In this document: positions 44,435 through 53,418 of the stretch, in pieces | How positions within the stretch are numbered: the stretch's first letter is position 1 | Layout of the letters: every line of letters begins with the position of its first letter | Source of the DNA: Mediterraneibacter gnavus ATCC 29149 | Lineage (GTDB): Bacteria > Bacillota > Clostridia > Lachnospirales > Lachnospiraceae | DNA length: 64,000 nucleotides | Reading direction: 5' to 3' | Assembly (NCBI RefSeq): GCF_008121495.1 | Contig: NZ_CP043051.1 | Span: forward strand, 1,161,001 to 1,225,000 | The notes under the pieces: generated by a model | What the model was told of the DNA's origin: nothing | The model's input: only the letters and a program-made list of their open reading frames with translations | The model's database searches: none | Position numbers and translations under genes: made by a program

Positions 44435-45796
44435 GTGAGAGAGTTTTCAATGAAAGACAAAATCGGCTACACGCTCGGAGATCTGGGGTGCTGCTGTACA
44501 GAACAGTTTCGGGCAATGTTTTTGACCGTATTCTACACGCTCGTACTGAAAGTAAATCCTTTACATGTCGGAACGATTCTGTTGATCACTAAAATCTGGG
44601 ATGCCATCAACGATCCGATCATCGGCGCTTTGATCGATGCCAGAAAATCTACGAAAGGCGGACGTTTTATTCCATGGATCAAGGCATTTTCCATTCCTAT
44701 GGCCATTATGTGTGTGATTGGATTCCTGGATGTGAGCAGCTTTGATTATAAATTAAAACTGATCTACATTTTAGTAACCTACGTATTATATGAAGCCCTG
44801 TATACATGTGTCAATGTACCGTTTGGTTCTCTGTCCAGCGTTATGACAGATGATGTCAATCACAGAACAGACTTGTCCAGATACAGAAGCCTTGGCGGTA
44901 CAATCTTTATGACAGTCGTCGTGATTGCAGGTCCTTTGGTTTTATATAAAGACAACAACCCGATTCCTTCCAGATTTACCCTGATGGCACTGATCTGTGC
45001 AACAATCGGTGTATTCTGCCTGATGATCACAAGCAGCTGGTGTAAAGAGAGAGTTTCCATCACTGTGGAAAAAAGAGAGAAATTCAACTATTTTGAAGCA
45101 CTCAAACATATCATTAAAAACAGAGCGCTTCTGGGACTCATTTTCTCCAGCCTTGCAGGTATGATTGCAGCCAGTGTGGTAAACGGACTGAATACTTATT
45201 TATTTAAAGATTACTTTGGTAATGTTCAGATCATGGCAGTATCCGGTATGCTCAGTACCGTATATTCCATTATCACTTTTGTCGGAACAAAATTTGTATC
45301 TAAAAAATTCGGAAAAAAAGAATGGTGTATGTACGGAGCCGGTTTTGCCGCTATCGTATTCGGAATTTTATTCTTCTTCCCGATCAAGAATCCGACCTTG
45401 TTCATTGTTATCAACGGAATCTGCTACCTCGGTGCAAGTGGTTTCCAGGTACTCATCTGGGCTATGGTAAACGATGCGATCGATTACCAGGAACTGACCA
45501 CCGGCGACAGAAAAGAAGGTATGGTCTATGCAACCTATTCCTTCTTCCGCAAGCTTGCTTCTGCAGTAAGTTCCAGCTTAAGCAGCTTTACCCTGGCTCT
45601 GATCGGATATAACGTAAATGAAGCTGTACAGACAGCTGCTGTAAAAGCACATATCTGGAAATCTTATACTGCGATCTATGCGATCGGATATTTGATTGCT
45701 GTACTGATCCTGTATTTTGTATATCCGCTTTCCAAGAAAAAGACAGAAGAAATGTTAGAAACACTCGCGAAAAAAAGAGCAAAACAAGGAGAATAA
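44435..45796 (+). CDS. GPH-type (MelB-like) cation symporter, MFS
   Basis: 453 residues, about 12 helices. Hallmarks: KIGYTLGDLGCC at the start, KIWDAINDPIIGALIDAR, GGRFIPWI, and LSRYRSLGGT. The GTG start at 44435 has AGGAGG 7 nt upstream. It lies 4 nt before the esterase gene, so the two form an operon; it probably imports the ester or acid handled by this island. It is a paralogue of the symporter at 17550-18914. Confidence 0.92.
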   Translation: MREFSMKDKIGYTLGDLGCCCTEQFRAMFLTVFYTLVLKVNPLHVGTILLITKIWDAINDPIIGALIDARKSTKGGRFIPWIKAFSIPMAIMCVIGFLDVSSFDYKLKLIYILVTYVLYEALYTCVNVPFGSLSSVMTDDVNHRTDLSRYRSLGGTIFMTVVVIAGPLVLYKDNNPIPSRFTLMALICATIGVFCLMITSSWCKERVSITVEKREKFNYFEALKHIIKNRALLGLIFSSLAGMIAASVVNGLNTYLFKDYFGNVQIMAVSGMLSTVYSIITFVGTKFVSKKFGKKEWCMYGAGFAAIVFGILFFFPIKNPTLFIVINGICYLGASGFQVLIWAMVNDAIDYQELTTGDRKEGMVYATYSFFRKLASAVSSSLSSFTLALIGYNVNEAVQTAAVKAHIWKSYTAIYAIGYLIAVLILYFVYPLSKKKTEEMLETLAKKRAKQGE

Positions 45797-45800
45797 TACC

Positions 45801-46553
45801 ATGATTCGTTACACAGAAATTAAAAACAGAAAAAATCATACTCTACGGGCAATGTTAAATCTTCCGGATGGAGTCAGCCATCCTCCGGTCGTACTCAACC
45901 TTCACGGATTCGGCGGCAGCTTATCCGGTTATAAATACGCACATACACATCTTGCCCGCGTTCTGGAAGCAAACGGAATCGCCTGTCTTCGCTTTGACTT
46001 CTACGGCTGCGGAGAAAGTGACGGAGAATTCGAAGAAATGACCTTCACCGGACTTCTGGAAGATACTCAGGATGTCTATGAATGGCTGAAAGGACAAGAT
46101 TTTGTAGATACAGATAAGATCATCTTATCCGGACAGAGCATGGGCGGATTTGTCGCTGCTACCGCTGCTCCAAAGTTGAATCCTTACGGACTGATTTTGA
46201 TGTGCCCGGGTGCCGGAATGTGGAATGGATGTAAAGAAAAAGCAGATTTCTTCAAAAATCAGGGAATGACATTTGCTGATATGGAAGGACTGAAATTCGG
46301 TCTTGATTTCAACTATGACCTGGCAACCTACTCTCCTTTTGAGGATGCAAAAGGATATGACGGCAAAGTCCTGATTCTTCGCGGAACAGAAGATAATCTG
46401 GTAGATGATAAAACCTGTGAAACATATCTTGAAGGATACAACGGAAACGGAACTTTTGTAAAAATCCCGAAAGGAAATCACAACTTTGCAAGTATCCCTG
46501 CCAGAGAGGCCTGTGAAAGCGAAATCCTGAATTTTGTCAAATCGATTCTCTAA
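45801..46553 (+). CDS. Alpha/beta hydrolase, cinnamoyl (feruloyl) esterase-like
   Basis: 250 residues. HGFGGSLSGYKY forms the oxyanion region, the nucleophile is in GQSMGGF near 114, the acid in RGTEDNLVDD and the base in GNHNFAS. Length, the LRFDFYGCGESDGEFEEMT block and an inserted lid (MWNGCKEKADFFKNQGMTFADMEG) resemble Lactobacillus cinnamoyl esterases, which release caffeate or ferulate from plant esters. This substrate is an inference supported by the enoate-reductase-like gene nearby. Confidence 0.82.
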   Translation: MIRYTEIKNRKNHTLRAMLNLPDGVSHPPVVLNLHGFGGSLSGYKYAHTHLARVLEANGIACLRFDFYGCGESDGEFEEMTFTGLLEDTQDVYEWLKGQDFVDTDKIILSGQSMGGFVAATAAPKLNPYGLILMCPGAGMWNGCKEKADFFKNQGMTFADMEGLKFGLDFNYDLATYSPFEDAKGYDGKVLILRGTEDNLVDDKTCETYLEGYNGNGTFVKIPKGNHNFASIPAREACESEILNFVKSIL

Positions 46554-46574
46554 TTCAACTTTACAGAAAACAAC

Positions 46575-46613
46575 GACGCTGAAATTCCAAAACGGAATTT
46601 CAGCGTCCTTTTT
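46575..46613 (+). terminator. Terminator of the symporter-esterase operon
   Basis: Perfect 14-bp stem GACGCTGAAATTCC / GGAATTTCAGCGTC, then CTTTTTA. It is shared with the convergent GH18 gene, whose T-tail is weaker. Confidence 0.88.
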
Positions 46614-46632
46614 ATATTCTTCTATTCACTTT

Positions 46633-48570
46633 TTAATTGATGTACTGCGAGATCAGATCCCATACTCCCGAATTCTCCCAGCCAAGGCGCCATTCGGCAA
46701 CACCAGCAAGATCATTCTTTTTGATCAGCTTTAACTTCTCTTCCAGCGACTGACTGTCTTCCAGCCAGATCTTGTATGTTCCTCCGTCTGCATCCCACTG
46801 TGCATAATTCTGCCTTGTATCTTCATCCCATGACGCCTGTACACCGGCTTCCTGCACCCGTTTTTCGGCATCCTCCATTCCCAGTGCCGTACTGGTCACT
46901 TTATTTGGATAATCTGCCGCTTCTGTACCGGCTTCTGCTGCCAGCTCTTCCTGCGTCTTCGGTGTCTCAAACCACAGTCTTGTATACAGCGGGATCGCAT
47001 TGATCAGTTTTTCCTTAGGAACAGACTTTAACGCATTCTCTATGCCGTCTTTTACATATCCGTAAGACGCCACAGAACCTGCTTCATAAGAACCCTCCAC
47101 ATGCTCATCATACCCCATGATCACCACATAATCAGCAAATACTGACTGTTCTTCCAGATCATAAAATGTGTTGTAAGGCATCGGAACATAATTATCTACG
47201 GAAAATGCCAGTCCATTCTGATGGCACTTGATGGAAAGTTCTCTCACAAACTGTACATAATCTTCTCCGCACTCTGCAGAAATCAGTTCAAAATCCAGAT
47301 TGATTCCATCAATCCCAGCCTGCAGAGCTGCTGCTATAACCTGATCGATCAGGTTCGTTCTCCTGGAAGTATGACTTAACACCTCATAAGTCTCATCCGC
47401 CGAATTGATTCCCCCATGAAAATCCCTGAGAACAGCCCACACTTCCAAATTGGACTGATGCGCATAATTCACATAATCTGCGTCCGCGATTGAATTCAGA
47501 TTCCCCTGCGTATCTGCAATATGAAACCAGGTCGGTGCGATCGTCGTCAGACCTTTCGTGGATGCAAGCATATCCTGAATATACCCGTTGGCAGTCGTAT
47601 TCTCCACATTGTGCCAGGCCATATTAATCTTGTAATCTTTCGATATACCTGTGTACTGTGGTTCTTCAAAGCTGCTGGAAATCGTCTCCTCTTTGATATG
47701 TTTCAGCGAATTCGTCTGTACATATCCGATAAATCCATCGCTGGTGCGAACTTTCTTCCAGCCATCCTCATCCTCGATCACAGTCACTTTTTCTGATTTT
47801 TTTACCTCTGTCAGGATCGGACTCTTTACTCCACCCTGAAACCGCACTTGTGTATCCCGCTTCATCTCTGCCACAGTCGTCTTTCCGAACTCATTCACGA
47901 TCATCACACGATTCGGATCTTGATATTCTTTGCATTCCATATTCGTGTACTTTTTCACAAAGTCCAAAGCAACATATGCCTTATTATCGACTGTCTGCCA
48001 GATGACATACTCTTCACTTTTTTGTTCGCTGACTTCTGTATATTCCTTACTTCCTATGTTTGCAACAACACTTCCCTGCGGCAATGTATACAACAGTAAA
48101 TTCTCATTCGCATCCCAGTAAAAGCGCTTATTCACAAAATCATGCAGAACAGAATATTCAATGTAAGCCTGTTCGTCTATCAGACGGCCTCCTGCCCCAT
48201 ATTCTCCGTTATCCGCTTTTGCGATCACCTGATTATTCACGATCACTGCGATATCGTCCGTACCTGTCATTCCATAATATTGTTCCAGATTCGCCTTCTC
48301 ATTCGATGAGCCATATCGCTTCCAGAAAATCAGGCCCCCAACAGCCACTATGATCAATATGATCACCAGCAGCATCCTGATCAGCATATTTCTTCGTCTT
48401 CGCCTTGCCCTGCGGCTCTTTTTCCGTCTCTTAGACGGCGGTATGCGATTCGAATCCATCCTTGTATCCTCTGGTTCTCCGGCAATCCTGCGTGGGCGCC
48501 TTCTTGTTTTGTTTTGCTGTGTTCCCGCCGTGCTGCGGGTTTTCACAACCCTCTCTTCTCTTTCGTCCAT
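46633..48570 (-). CDS. Membrane-anchored GH18 glycosidase (SleL/YdhD-like, with SH3 domain)
   Basis: 645 residues: a very basic N-terminus (1-60, repeated RRKKSRRARRRRR), a membrane helix (LIRMLLVIILIIVAVGGLIFW), a beta-rich region resembling copper-amine-oxidase N-domains (about 95-240), a bacterial SH3 domain (about 245-300, KVTVIEDEDGWKKVRTSDG) and a GH18 domain (about 330-645) with catalytic DGINLDFE. Spore cortex-lytic glucosaminidases have this catalytic domain. Probably peptidoglycan-directed in spore or cell wall. Confidence 0.88.
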   Translation of the reverse strand: MDEREERVVKTRSTAGTQQNKTRRRPRRIAGEPEDTRMDSNRIPPSKRRKKSRRARRRRRNMLIRMLLVIILIIVAVGGLIFWKRYGSSNEKANLEQYYGMTGTDDIAVIVNNQVIAKADNGEYGAGGRLIDEQAYIEYSVLHDFVNKRFYWDANENLLLYTLPQGSVVANIGSKEYTEVSEQKSEEYVIWQTVDNKAYVALDFVKKYTNMECKEYQDPNRVMIVNEFGKTTVAEMKRDTQVRFQGGVKSPILTEVKKSEKVTVIEDEDGWKKVRTSDGFIGYVQTNSLKHIKEETISSSFEEPQYTGISKDYKINMAWHNVENTTANGYIQDMLASTKGLTTIAPTWFHIADTQGNLNSIADADYVNYAHQSNLEVWAVLRDFHGGINSADETYEVLSHTSRRTNLIDQVIAAALQAGIDGINLDFELISAECGEDYVQFVRELSIKCHQNGLAFSVDNYVPMPYNTFYDLEEQSVFADYVVIMGYDEHVEGSYEAGSVASYGYVKDGIENALKSVPKEKLINAIPLYTRLWFETPKTQEELAAEAGTEAADYPNKVTSTALGMEDAEKRVQEAGVQASWDEDTRQNYAQWDADGGTYKIWLEDSQSLEEKLKLIKKNDLAGVAEWRLGWENSGVWDLISQYIN

Positions 48571-48699
48571 GCGTACCTCCTATACAGAACCATTATAACA
48601 TACTTTTTTTACCAGTCATTACTAATTTGCCATTTTAAGAAGTATTTTAAACATTCTTCAGAAATATTTTAAATCTTTTTGTCCGACGTAAAAGGGGAT

Positions 48700-48927
48700 C
48701 TACGCCTGTTCTTTTGTCTTGATATTTACAAATGAAAGTGATTCAATATATCCTTCTGTATCCAGAATATAGTCCCGCATATAACTTCCTTCTTCCCTTG
48801 TCATATGTGCCGCTACAATCTGCATCGGACTGGCCGGGAATCCATCCATACTGATGTATACTCCTTTATTTTCATATTTTTCCAGTTCCTCAAATAATTC
48901 CTGATAAGCTGTCTCATCAGATTTCAT
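48700..48927 (-). CDS. Small conserved protein of unknown function
   Basis: 75 residues with GGAAGGAG before the ATG. Hydrophilic, mixed alpha/beta, no signal or membrane segment (ISMDGFPASPMQIVAAHMTREEGSYMRDYI). The family is not recognised. It stands alone between the GH18 gene and mecA. Confidence 0.65.
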   Translation of the reverse strand: MKSDETAYQELFEELEKYENKGVYISMDGFPASPMQIVAAHMTREEGSYMRDYILDTEGYIESLSFVNIKTKEQA

Positions 48928-49455
48928 GTTCTTCTCCTTCCCTCCGTGAGCTCTGATAAATATCCCCGGTAATAACTGACCGCAGAAGGTATGTGACGTA
49001 CCTTTGAATTATCACGGTACAAAAGATAGCATGAACTCACATTGAATTTACTTTTCTGTCTGATATTGATTTCGTCCCCGATTCGAGAACATTGAATTTC
49101 GAATATTTTAATGATAGATATGCTCTTTGATGTCTTGATAAATGAAAAATTCAGCAACTCGTTTCAGATGATCTGATCGTCTCTTTTGTATCCCTCCTTC
49201 TTAAATAAGTGATATTTATCCGGAACACTATCTTCTGTACTGCCAATTATAGGGATTGGGTTCCGTCATTTCAATGTGTTTTTTGTTTATAACTACTTCC
49301 CTTTTGTTGATAACATGAAAGAATGCAGAAGTCTCACTATTTTCCTTTACATCTTTTTTCTTTTTGTTTATACTAATAGTGAAGAAATATAAGTTATTAT
49401 TTTCCTACTTAATGACTATATTTTTCAACATTTCAATTCGTAAGGATGTGAGCAC
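48928..49455. other. Gene-free stretch upstream of mecA
   Basis: 528 bp. A small hairpin AAGGTA/TACCTT lies near 48990-49005. The ORF-like reading at 48924-49157 has no SD or coding character. From about 49200 the region is AT-rich and holds the mecA promoter (49346-49374). Nothing else is seen. Confidence 0.5.
49346..49374 (+). promoter_or_regulatory. Promoter of mecA
   Basis: TTTACA (49346-49351), 17-bp spacer, TATACT (49369-49374), about 80 bp upstream of the ATG. Confidence 0.55.
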
Positions 49456-50175
49456 ATGAAAATCGAAAAACTGAATGAAAATCAAATTCGTTGTACATTG
49501 ACACATGCTGATTTAGCAGCTCGTCACTTAAAACTGAGTGAACTGGCTTACGGTACGGAAAAAGCAAAATCTCTGTTTCGGGATATGATGCAGCAGGCAT
49601 CCTTTGATTTTGGATTTGAAGCGGAAGATTTACCTCTGATGATCGAAGCGATTCCTTCATCTGGTGATTCCATCGTTTTGATCATCACAAAAGTAGAAGA
49701 TCCCGAGGAACTGGATACAAGATTCTCGAAATTTACACAAAGCATGGATTCTGAAGCAAGCCCGACAGAACAGCTGGAAAAGCTGGAGGGCGCAGAAGAC
49801 TTCCTGAACCTGCTCAATAAAGTAAAAGAAGCGGCAGCCGACATCAAGCCTGCCTCCAAACCACAGGAGGAACCAGCACCGCTCAATGTACGTCTGTTCT
49901 CGTTCAACCATATTGATCTGGTCATTCAGGCAGCCCATCTTCTGGCTCCTGCGTACCACGGTTCCAATACACTGTATCGAGACGATGAAGCAGATATGTA
50001 TATTCTGGCACTGACACCATCGGATCATTCTGCCAATGAATTTAACAAGATCTGCAATATGCTTTCTGAATACGGCAGTCTGGAGAAAGCCTCTGCTTCT
50101 GTTCTTGCATTTCTGGAAGAACACTGCGAGGTCGTGATTTCTTCCGATGCGATTCAAAAGCTGTCACAGGTATAA
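49456..50175 (+). CDS. mecA: Adaptor protein MecA
   Basis: 239 residues. The N-terminal domain MKIEKLNENQIRCTLTHADLAAR and the C-terminal domain (RLFSFNHIDLVIQAAHLL ... YEDEADMYILAL-like block) match MecA, which delivers substrates such as ComK to ClpCP for degradation. A Ser/Glu/Pro-rich linker separates the domains (about 95-135). AAGGATGTGAG precedes the ATG. Confidence 0.9.
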   Translation: MKIEKLNENQIRCTLTHADLAARHLKLSELAYGTEKAKSLFRDMMQQASFDFGFEAEDLPLMIEAIPSSGDSIVLIITKVEDPEELDTRFSKFTQSMDSEASPTEQLEKLEGAEDFLNLLNKVKEAAADIKPASKPQEEPAPLNVRLFSFNHIDLVIQAAHLLAPAYHGSNTLYRDDEADMYILALTPSDHSANEFNKICNMLSEYGSLEKASASVLAFLEEHCEVVISSDAIQKLSQV

Positions 50176-50184
50176 ACGCATATA

Positions 50185-50230
50185 AAAAGAGTGCGGACTT
50201 AAGCTTTACTGCCCAGTCCGCACTCTTTTA
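50185..50230. terminator. Bidirectional terminator between mecA and the DUF1858 gene
   Basis: 15-bp perfect stem AAAAGAGTGCGGACT / AGTCCGCACTCTTTT with T on both sides. Confidence 0.88.
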
Positions 50231-50241
50231 TGTTATAAGTC

Positions 50242-50445
50242 TTATTTTGCTGCTCTTGCCGCATTGATCTTCTCTACCAGGAGATCTGCATCGATTCCGT
50301 GAACCATCGCTGCCTCACCCAGTGTCTCCATCTGTGCAGACGGGCATCCAAGGCAGTGCATTCCGATTTCCATTAAGATCGGCGCGCATTCAGGATATAC
50401 GGATAATAATTCGCCGATTGTTGTATTCTTTGTAAATGTTTCCAT
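50242..50445 (-). CDS. DUF1858 domain protein
   Basis: 67 residues. It matches the hybrid-cluster-associated disulphide type: [35 protein letters not shown], with a C-x2-C pair. Probable redox or Fe-S accessory in the cytoplasm; the exact function is not established. A good SD (GAGGAATC region) precedes the ATG. Confidence 0.88.
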   Translation of the reverse strand: METFTKNTTIGELLSVYPECAPILMEIGMHCLGCPSAQMETLGEAAMVHGIDADLLVEKINAARAAK

Positions 50446-50687
50446 TATGATTCCTCCTTCTATTATTCAATGTTCTTTATTATAATCTCTATTTTTTAAA
50501 TTATCAACCACCAAAACCGGAAAATACGTTTTAAAATCAACCTTATTTTGCTTGAATTTTCTGAATTGTTTCTTCTGTTTTTACTGCTTTTCGAATACTC
50601 AAAAGTCAATATATTTTTCTTTCTTTTTCGACAAACAAGCAATTTCATAATAACCTTACAAAACATCCGTTCTTTTTTTCACAAAAG
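50446..50687. other. AT-rich upstream region of the DUF1858 gene
   Basis: No ORF or RNA gene is supported. The sequence is very AT-rich and runs into a DnaA-box cluster at 50688-50784. Confidence 0.5.
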
Positions 50688-50784
50688 TAATTCACAAAAA
50701 ACACCTGTTTGAGTGTGGATAATGTGAATAACTTTTCGGAAATGTCGTGTTTTCCACGTTTTTTCATATTTTGAGTGTGGATAA
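50688..50784. promoter_or_regulatory. Cluster of DnaA-box sequences
   Basis: Perfect boxes TGTGGATAA at 50714-50722 and 50776-50784 and TGTGAATAA at 50723-50731, all in the same direction, plus a one-mismatch box TAATTCACA at 50688-50696 in the other. The two TGTGGATAA copies sit in a 15-bp direct repeat TTTGAGTGTGGATAA (50708-50722, 50770-50784). AT-rich surroundings. No dnaA, dnaN or rpmH is nearby, so it is a candidate DnaA-binding locus rather than the usual origin. Confidence 0.65.
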
Positions 50785-50895
50785 GTTGAAAACTCCTATT
50801 TTTCAAATTTCGACATTTTTTTACATTTTTGTGCATCTTGCCATTTATTTATTTTCCTGTTGACTTTTTTGTTTCTTTCTATCTCATTTTCCCCC

Positions 50896-50940
50896 GAAAA
50901 AATACCGCATTTCAAAGTCAGTCAACTTTAAAATGCGGTC
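50896..50940 (-). terminator. Terminator of the NlpC/P60 gene
   Basis: Imperfect stem ACCGCATTT...AAATGCGGT with inner AAAGT/ACTTT pairing, followed by ATTTTTTC on the minus strand. Confidence 0.8.
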
Positions 50941-50945
50941 TGAAT

Positions 50946-52040
50946 TTACAGAACTCTTCTGATCGTTATGATATTTGTATAAGTTGCGCTGCAGATTCCA
51001 ATCCCGTCAGCTTCGTTCATTGCATTTACAATCGTCCCGTCTCCCATGTACAGTCCGACATGCCCGTCATACAAAACAATATCTCCGGGAAGTGCCTGTT
51101 CATAGCTGACAGCAACTCCCACATTTTCCATATCCCATGTCGTCCTTGGCAGGCTAATCCCGAAATGTGCATACACAGACTGTACAAATCCAGAGCAATC
51201 CGCTCCTTCTGTCAGACTGGTACCGCCCCATACGTACGGATTTCCAATAAACTGACAGGCGTAATCTATGACAGCCTGTCCCGAAGCAGCCTGATTTTGC
51301 ACAATACTCTGGGCGGAAGCTTCCTGAACCTTCTGTGTTTCCTGCACTATGGTCTGCTCTGGCTTCTTCGCCTCTTCTGCTTCCCTCGTCTCTGCGTAAG
51401 AATACGTTGTCTCTATACTGATATACTCCCCGGATACCCAGCCGGCGATTTCCCCTGCCTGCACCGGATACCATCCATCTTTTGGTTCCCCAGTAATTTC
51501 ATACTCCTGATTCTGCATAATCTGTGTCAGAACCTGTGTCTCTACTCCCTGACCAGCCCTCACATTCAGAACATCAGCTGTTACCGTTGCAACCTCTTTT
51601 TCGTATTCCCCTGCATGTGACTTTGCATCTTCTCCCAGGTACAATGTATCTGCCGGAACGAATCCCTGCGCATCTCCTGACTGGATCTTCACCCAGTCTT
51701 CTTTATATTCGAGAACTCTGACTGCCGAATCCGGATACAATTTTCCGATCCAGTCACTGTTCTCATCCGGCGCACTTCTTATATAAGTAAATTCTTCACC
51801 TGTATTCGAAAACGCCATATTCAAATACTCACCCTCACCTGTCGGTACCAGATATAACTGCAGATTCTCCTTTACTTTCGTTTCATAACAATCTGTTACT
51901 ACTGTTTCGATTCCTGCAGCCGGCAAAACCGGATATACTTCCGCTTTCTGATCTGCCGCATAAACTGCACTCCCCGGAATCATCATCATTCCTACCAGAG
52001 CAGGAATGACTATTTTTTGTTTCATGTGTGCTGCTTTCAT
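50946..52040 (-). CDS. Secreted SH3-NlpC/P60 peptidoglycan endopeptidase
   Basis: 364 residues. Signal peptide MKQKIVIPALVGMMMIPGSAVYA, preceded by five extra residues. Two SH3b domains (about 65-130, TYIRSAPDENSDWIGKLYPDS; about 145-210, LNVRAGQGVETQVLTQI), a Gln/Ala-rich linker, then the C40 peptidase with Cys in GADCSGFVQS, His in DGHVGLYMG and the polar third residue near NAMNEADG. It cleaves D-Glu-meso-DAP type bonds in the wall. Driven by a consensus SigA promoter. Confidence 0.93.
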   Translation of the reverse strand: MKAAHMKQKIVIPALVGMMMIPGSAVYAADQKAEVYPVLPAAGIETVVTDCYETKVKENLQLYLVPTGEGEYLNMAFSNTGEEFTYIRSAPDENSDWIGKLYPDSAVRVLEYKEDWVKIQSGDAQGFVPADTLYLGEDAKSHAGEYEKEVATVTADVLNVRAGQGVETQVLTQIMQNQEYEITGEPKDGWYPVQAGEIAGWVSGEYISIETTYSYAETREAEEAKKPEQTIVQETQKVQEASAQSIVQNQAASGQAVIDYACQFIGNPYVWGGTSLTEGADCSGFVQSVYAHFGISLPRTTWDMENVGVAVSYEQALPGDIVLYDGHVGLYMGDGTIVNAMNEADGIGICSATYTNIITIRRVL

Positions 52041-52121
52041 ATAAAACCTCCTCTGTTTTCTGTCTTTATCTTTTGTAGGAAGTTTTAAATGTTACATAAT
52101 TATTAAATTTGTTACAGTGTG

Positions 52122-52150
52122 ATTATATCAGTGGTTATACGATGTGTCAA
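52122..52150 (-). promoter_or_regulatory. Consensus SigA promoter of the NlpC/P60 gene
   Basis: Perfect TTGACA (52145-52150), 17-bp spacer, perfect TATAAT (52122-52127). Confidence 0.8.
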
Positions 52151-52276
52151 CAGTTTTAAAAGGGTTTTTTCTCCTGTATTTCGACATATCACGATATATT
52201 ATGTCTGTTTATTTTTTATTTATTAACTTTTTTGTAACATTTTATCAAATAAAATATTCTTTTTTCAAAAATCCTA

Positions 52277-52305
52277 TTGACAAACTTTCAAAACTGTATT
52301 ATAGT
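52277..52305 (+). promoter_or_regulatory. Promoter of perR
   Basis: Perfect TTGACA (52277-52282), 17-bp spacer, TATAGT (52300-52305), about 45 bp upstream of the TTG start. Confidence 0.7.
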
Positions 52306-52352
52306 CTAAACATAGCAACGATTACTATTATTGTTTTGAAAGGAGAACTCAC

Positions 52353-52748
52353 TTGGCTACTTTGAAATATAGCAGACAGCGAGAGTCCATCAAGAACTAT
52401 CTGGCATCGACCACTGAGCATCCAACTGCTGATACGGTCTATATGCATGTCAAAGAGGAGTTTCCGAATATCAGTCTTGGAACTGTTTACCGGAATTTAA
52501 ATCTGCTGACTGATCTCGGTGAGGCAGTCAAGATTACAACTCCTGACGGCGGGGACAGATTTGACGGTGATGTGAGACCTCACAACCACTTTTTCTGCAC
52601 TTGCTGCAAAAGGGTTCTGGATATCAACATGGATATGCAAAATGTCACAGAGCTAAATGAAATTGCTGCTAAAGATTTTGATGGAATCATTGATTTCTGC
52701 ACGATGACTTTTTATGGAAAATGCGGAAACTGCATCAAAAAATCTTAA
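52353..52748 (+). CDS. perR: Fur family peroxide-responsive repressor, PerR-like
   Basis: 131 residues from a TTG start with AGGAG 7 nt upstream. The winged helix ISLGTVYRNLNLLTDLGE contacts DNA. Structural zinc cysteines are FCTCC and GKCGNC; RPHNHFFC and VLDINMD provide regulatory metal ligands, with Asp (PerR-like) rather than Glu. In anaerobes PerR releases rubrerythrin genes on peroxide exposure; the next gene is a reverse rubrerythrin, supporting that role. Confidence 0.88.
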   Translation: MATLKYSRQRESIKNYLASTTEHPTADTVYMHVKEEFPNISLGTVYRNLNLLTDLGEAVKITTPDGGDRFDGDVRPHNHFFCTCCKRVLDINMDMQNVTELNEIAAKDFDGIIDFCTMTFYGKCGNCIKKS

Positions 52749-52753
52749 ATTTG

Positions 52754-52792
52754 TCCATAATATGGAAAGTTTTCTGATTCCGTATTATAATA
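52754..52792 (+). promoter_or_regulatory. Rubrerythrin promoter with two palindromes
   Basis: -10 TATAAT (52786-52791) lies inside the palindrome TATTATAATA (52783-52792). A perfect 6-1-6 repeat TCCATA-A-TATGGA (52754-52766) overlaps the -35 position, which is poor (TGGAAA). Either could be a PerR operator. Confidence 0.5.
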
Positions 52793-52849
52793 TTAACCAA
52801 AGGCCGACTCATTCCGGTCAAATTCAATTAAGAAAAGGAGATTTGAACT

Positions 52850-53392
52850 ATGAAAAAATTTGTTTGTACAGTATGTGGTTATGTTCACGAGGGAGACGCT
52901 GCACCGGCTGAATGTCCAGTCTGTCATGCACCAGCTGATAAATTCAAAGAGCAGACAGGAGAAAGATCTTGGGCTGCAGAGCACGTTGTAGGTGTTGCTC
53001 AGGGCGTAAGCGAAGACATCCTTGCTGACTTAAGAGCAAACTTTGAAGGAGAATGTACAGAAGTTGGTATGTACCTTGCTATGGCAAGAGTTGCTCACAG
53101 AGAAGGATATCCGGAAATCGGATTATACTGGGAAAAAGCTGCCTGGGAAGAAGCAGAGCACGCTTCTAAATTCGCTGAATTGTTAGGTGAAGTTGTTACA
53201 GACAGCACAAAGAAAAACCTGGAGATGAGAGTTGATGCTGAGAACGGAGCTACAGCTGGTAAATTCGATCTTGCAAAACGTGCAAAAGCTGCTAACCTGG
53301 ATGCAATCCACGATACAGTACACGAGATGGCAAGAGACGAAGCTCGTCACGGAAAAGCTTTCGAAGGTCTGTTAAAGAGATACTTTGGCTAA
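52850..53392 (+). CDS. Reverse rubrerythrin
   Basis: 180 residues with the rubredoxin-like domain first (CTVCGY...CPVCHAP, residues 6-27) and the diiron four-helix domain after (E in [30 protein letters not shown]). This reversed order defines the clostridial NADH-dependent peroxidase rubrerythrins, which remove H2O2 and O2. It follows perR by about 100 bp and has its own promoter. Confidence 0.94.
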   Translation: MKKFVCTVCGYVHEGDAAPAECPVCHAPADKFKEQTGERSWAAEHVVGVAQGVSEDILADLRANFEGECTEVGMYLAMARVAHREGYPEIGLYWEKAAWEEAEHASKFAELLGEVVTDSTKKNLEMRVDAENGATAGKFDLAKRAKAANLDAIHDTVHEMARDEARHGKAFEGLLKRYFG

Positions 53393-53418
53393 GATTTTCC
53401 TATCTTAATATAGAACCT

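Larger units (their letters stand above)
52041..52352. other. Divergent intergenic region between nlpC/P60 and perR
   Basis: 312 bp, AT-rich, no ORF. It carries both gene promoters (52122-52150 and 52277-52305). Two TGTTACA copies (about 52090 and 52110, plus strand) lie in the nlpC/P60 leader; their spacing does not match WalR sites. Confidence 0.55.

Noticed and set aside
40379..46553. Bile acid 7-alpha-dehydroxylation (bai) operon
   Set aside because: The flavoenzyme resembles BaiCD/BaiH, but no CoA ligase, 7-alpha-dehydratase, CoA transferase or dehydrogenases of the pathway are present.
48924..49157. 77-codon minus-strand reading upstream of the small protein gene
   Set aside because: Overlaps the start of the 48700-48927 gene, has no SD and no coding character.
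50446..50945. Chromosomal origin (oriC)
   Set aside because: DnaA boxes are present, but dnaA, dnaN, rpmH and gyrB are absent from the surroundings.
52085..52116. TGTTACA repeats as a WalR binding site
   Set aside because: Separation of the repeats is about 14 bp instead of 5, and they lie downstream of the promoter.
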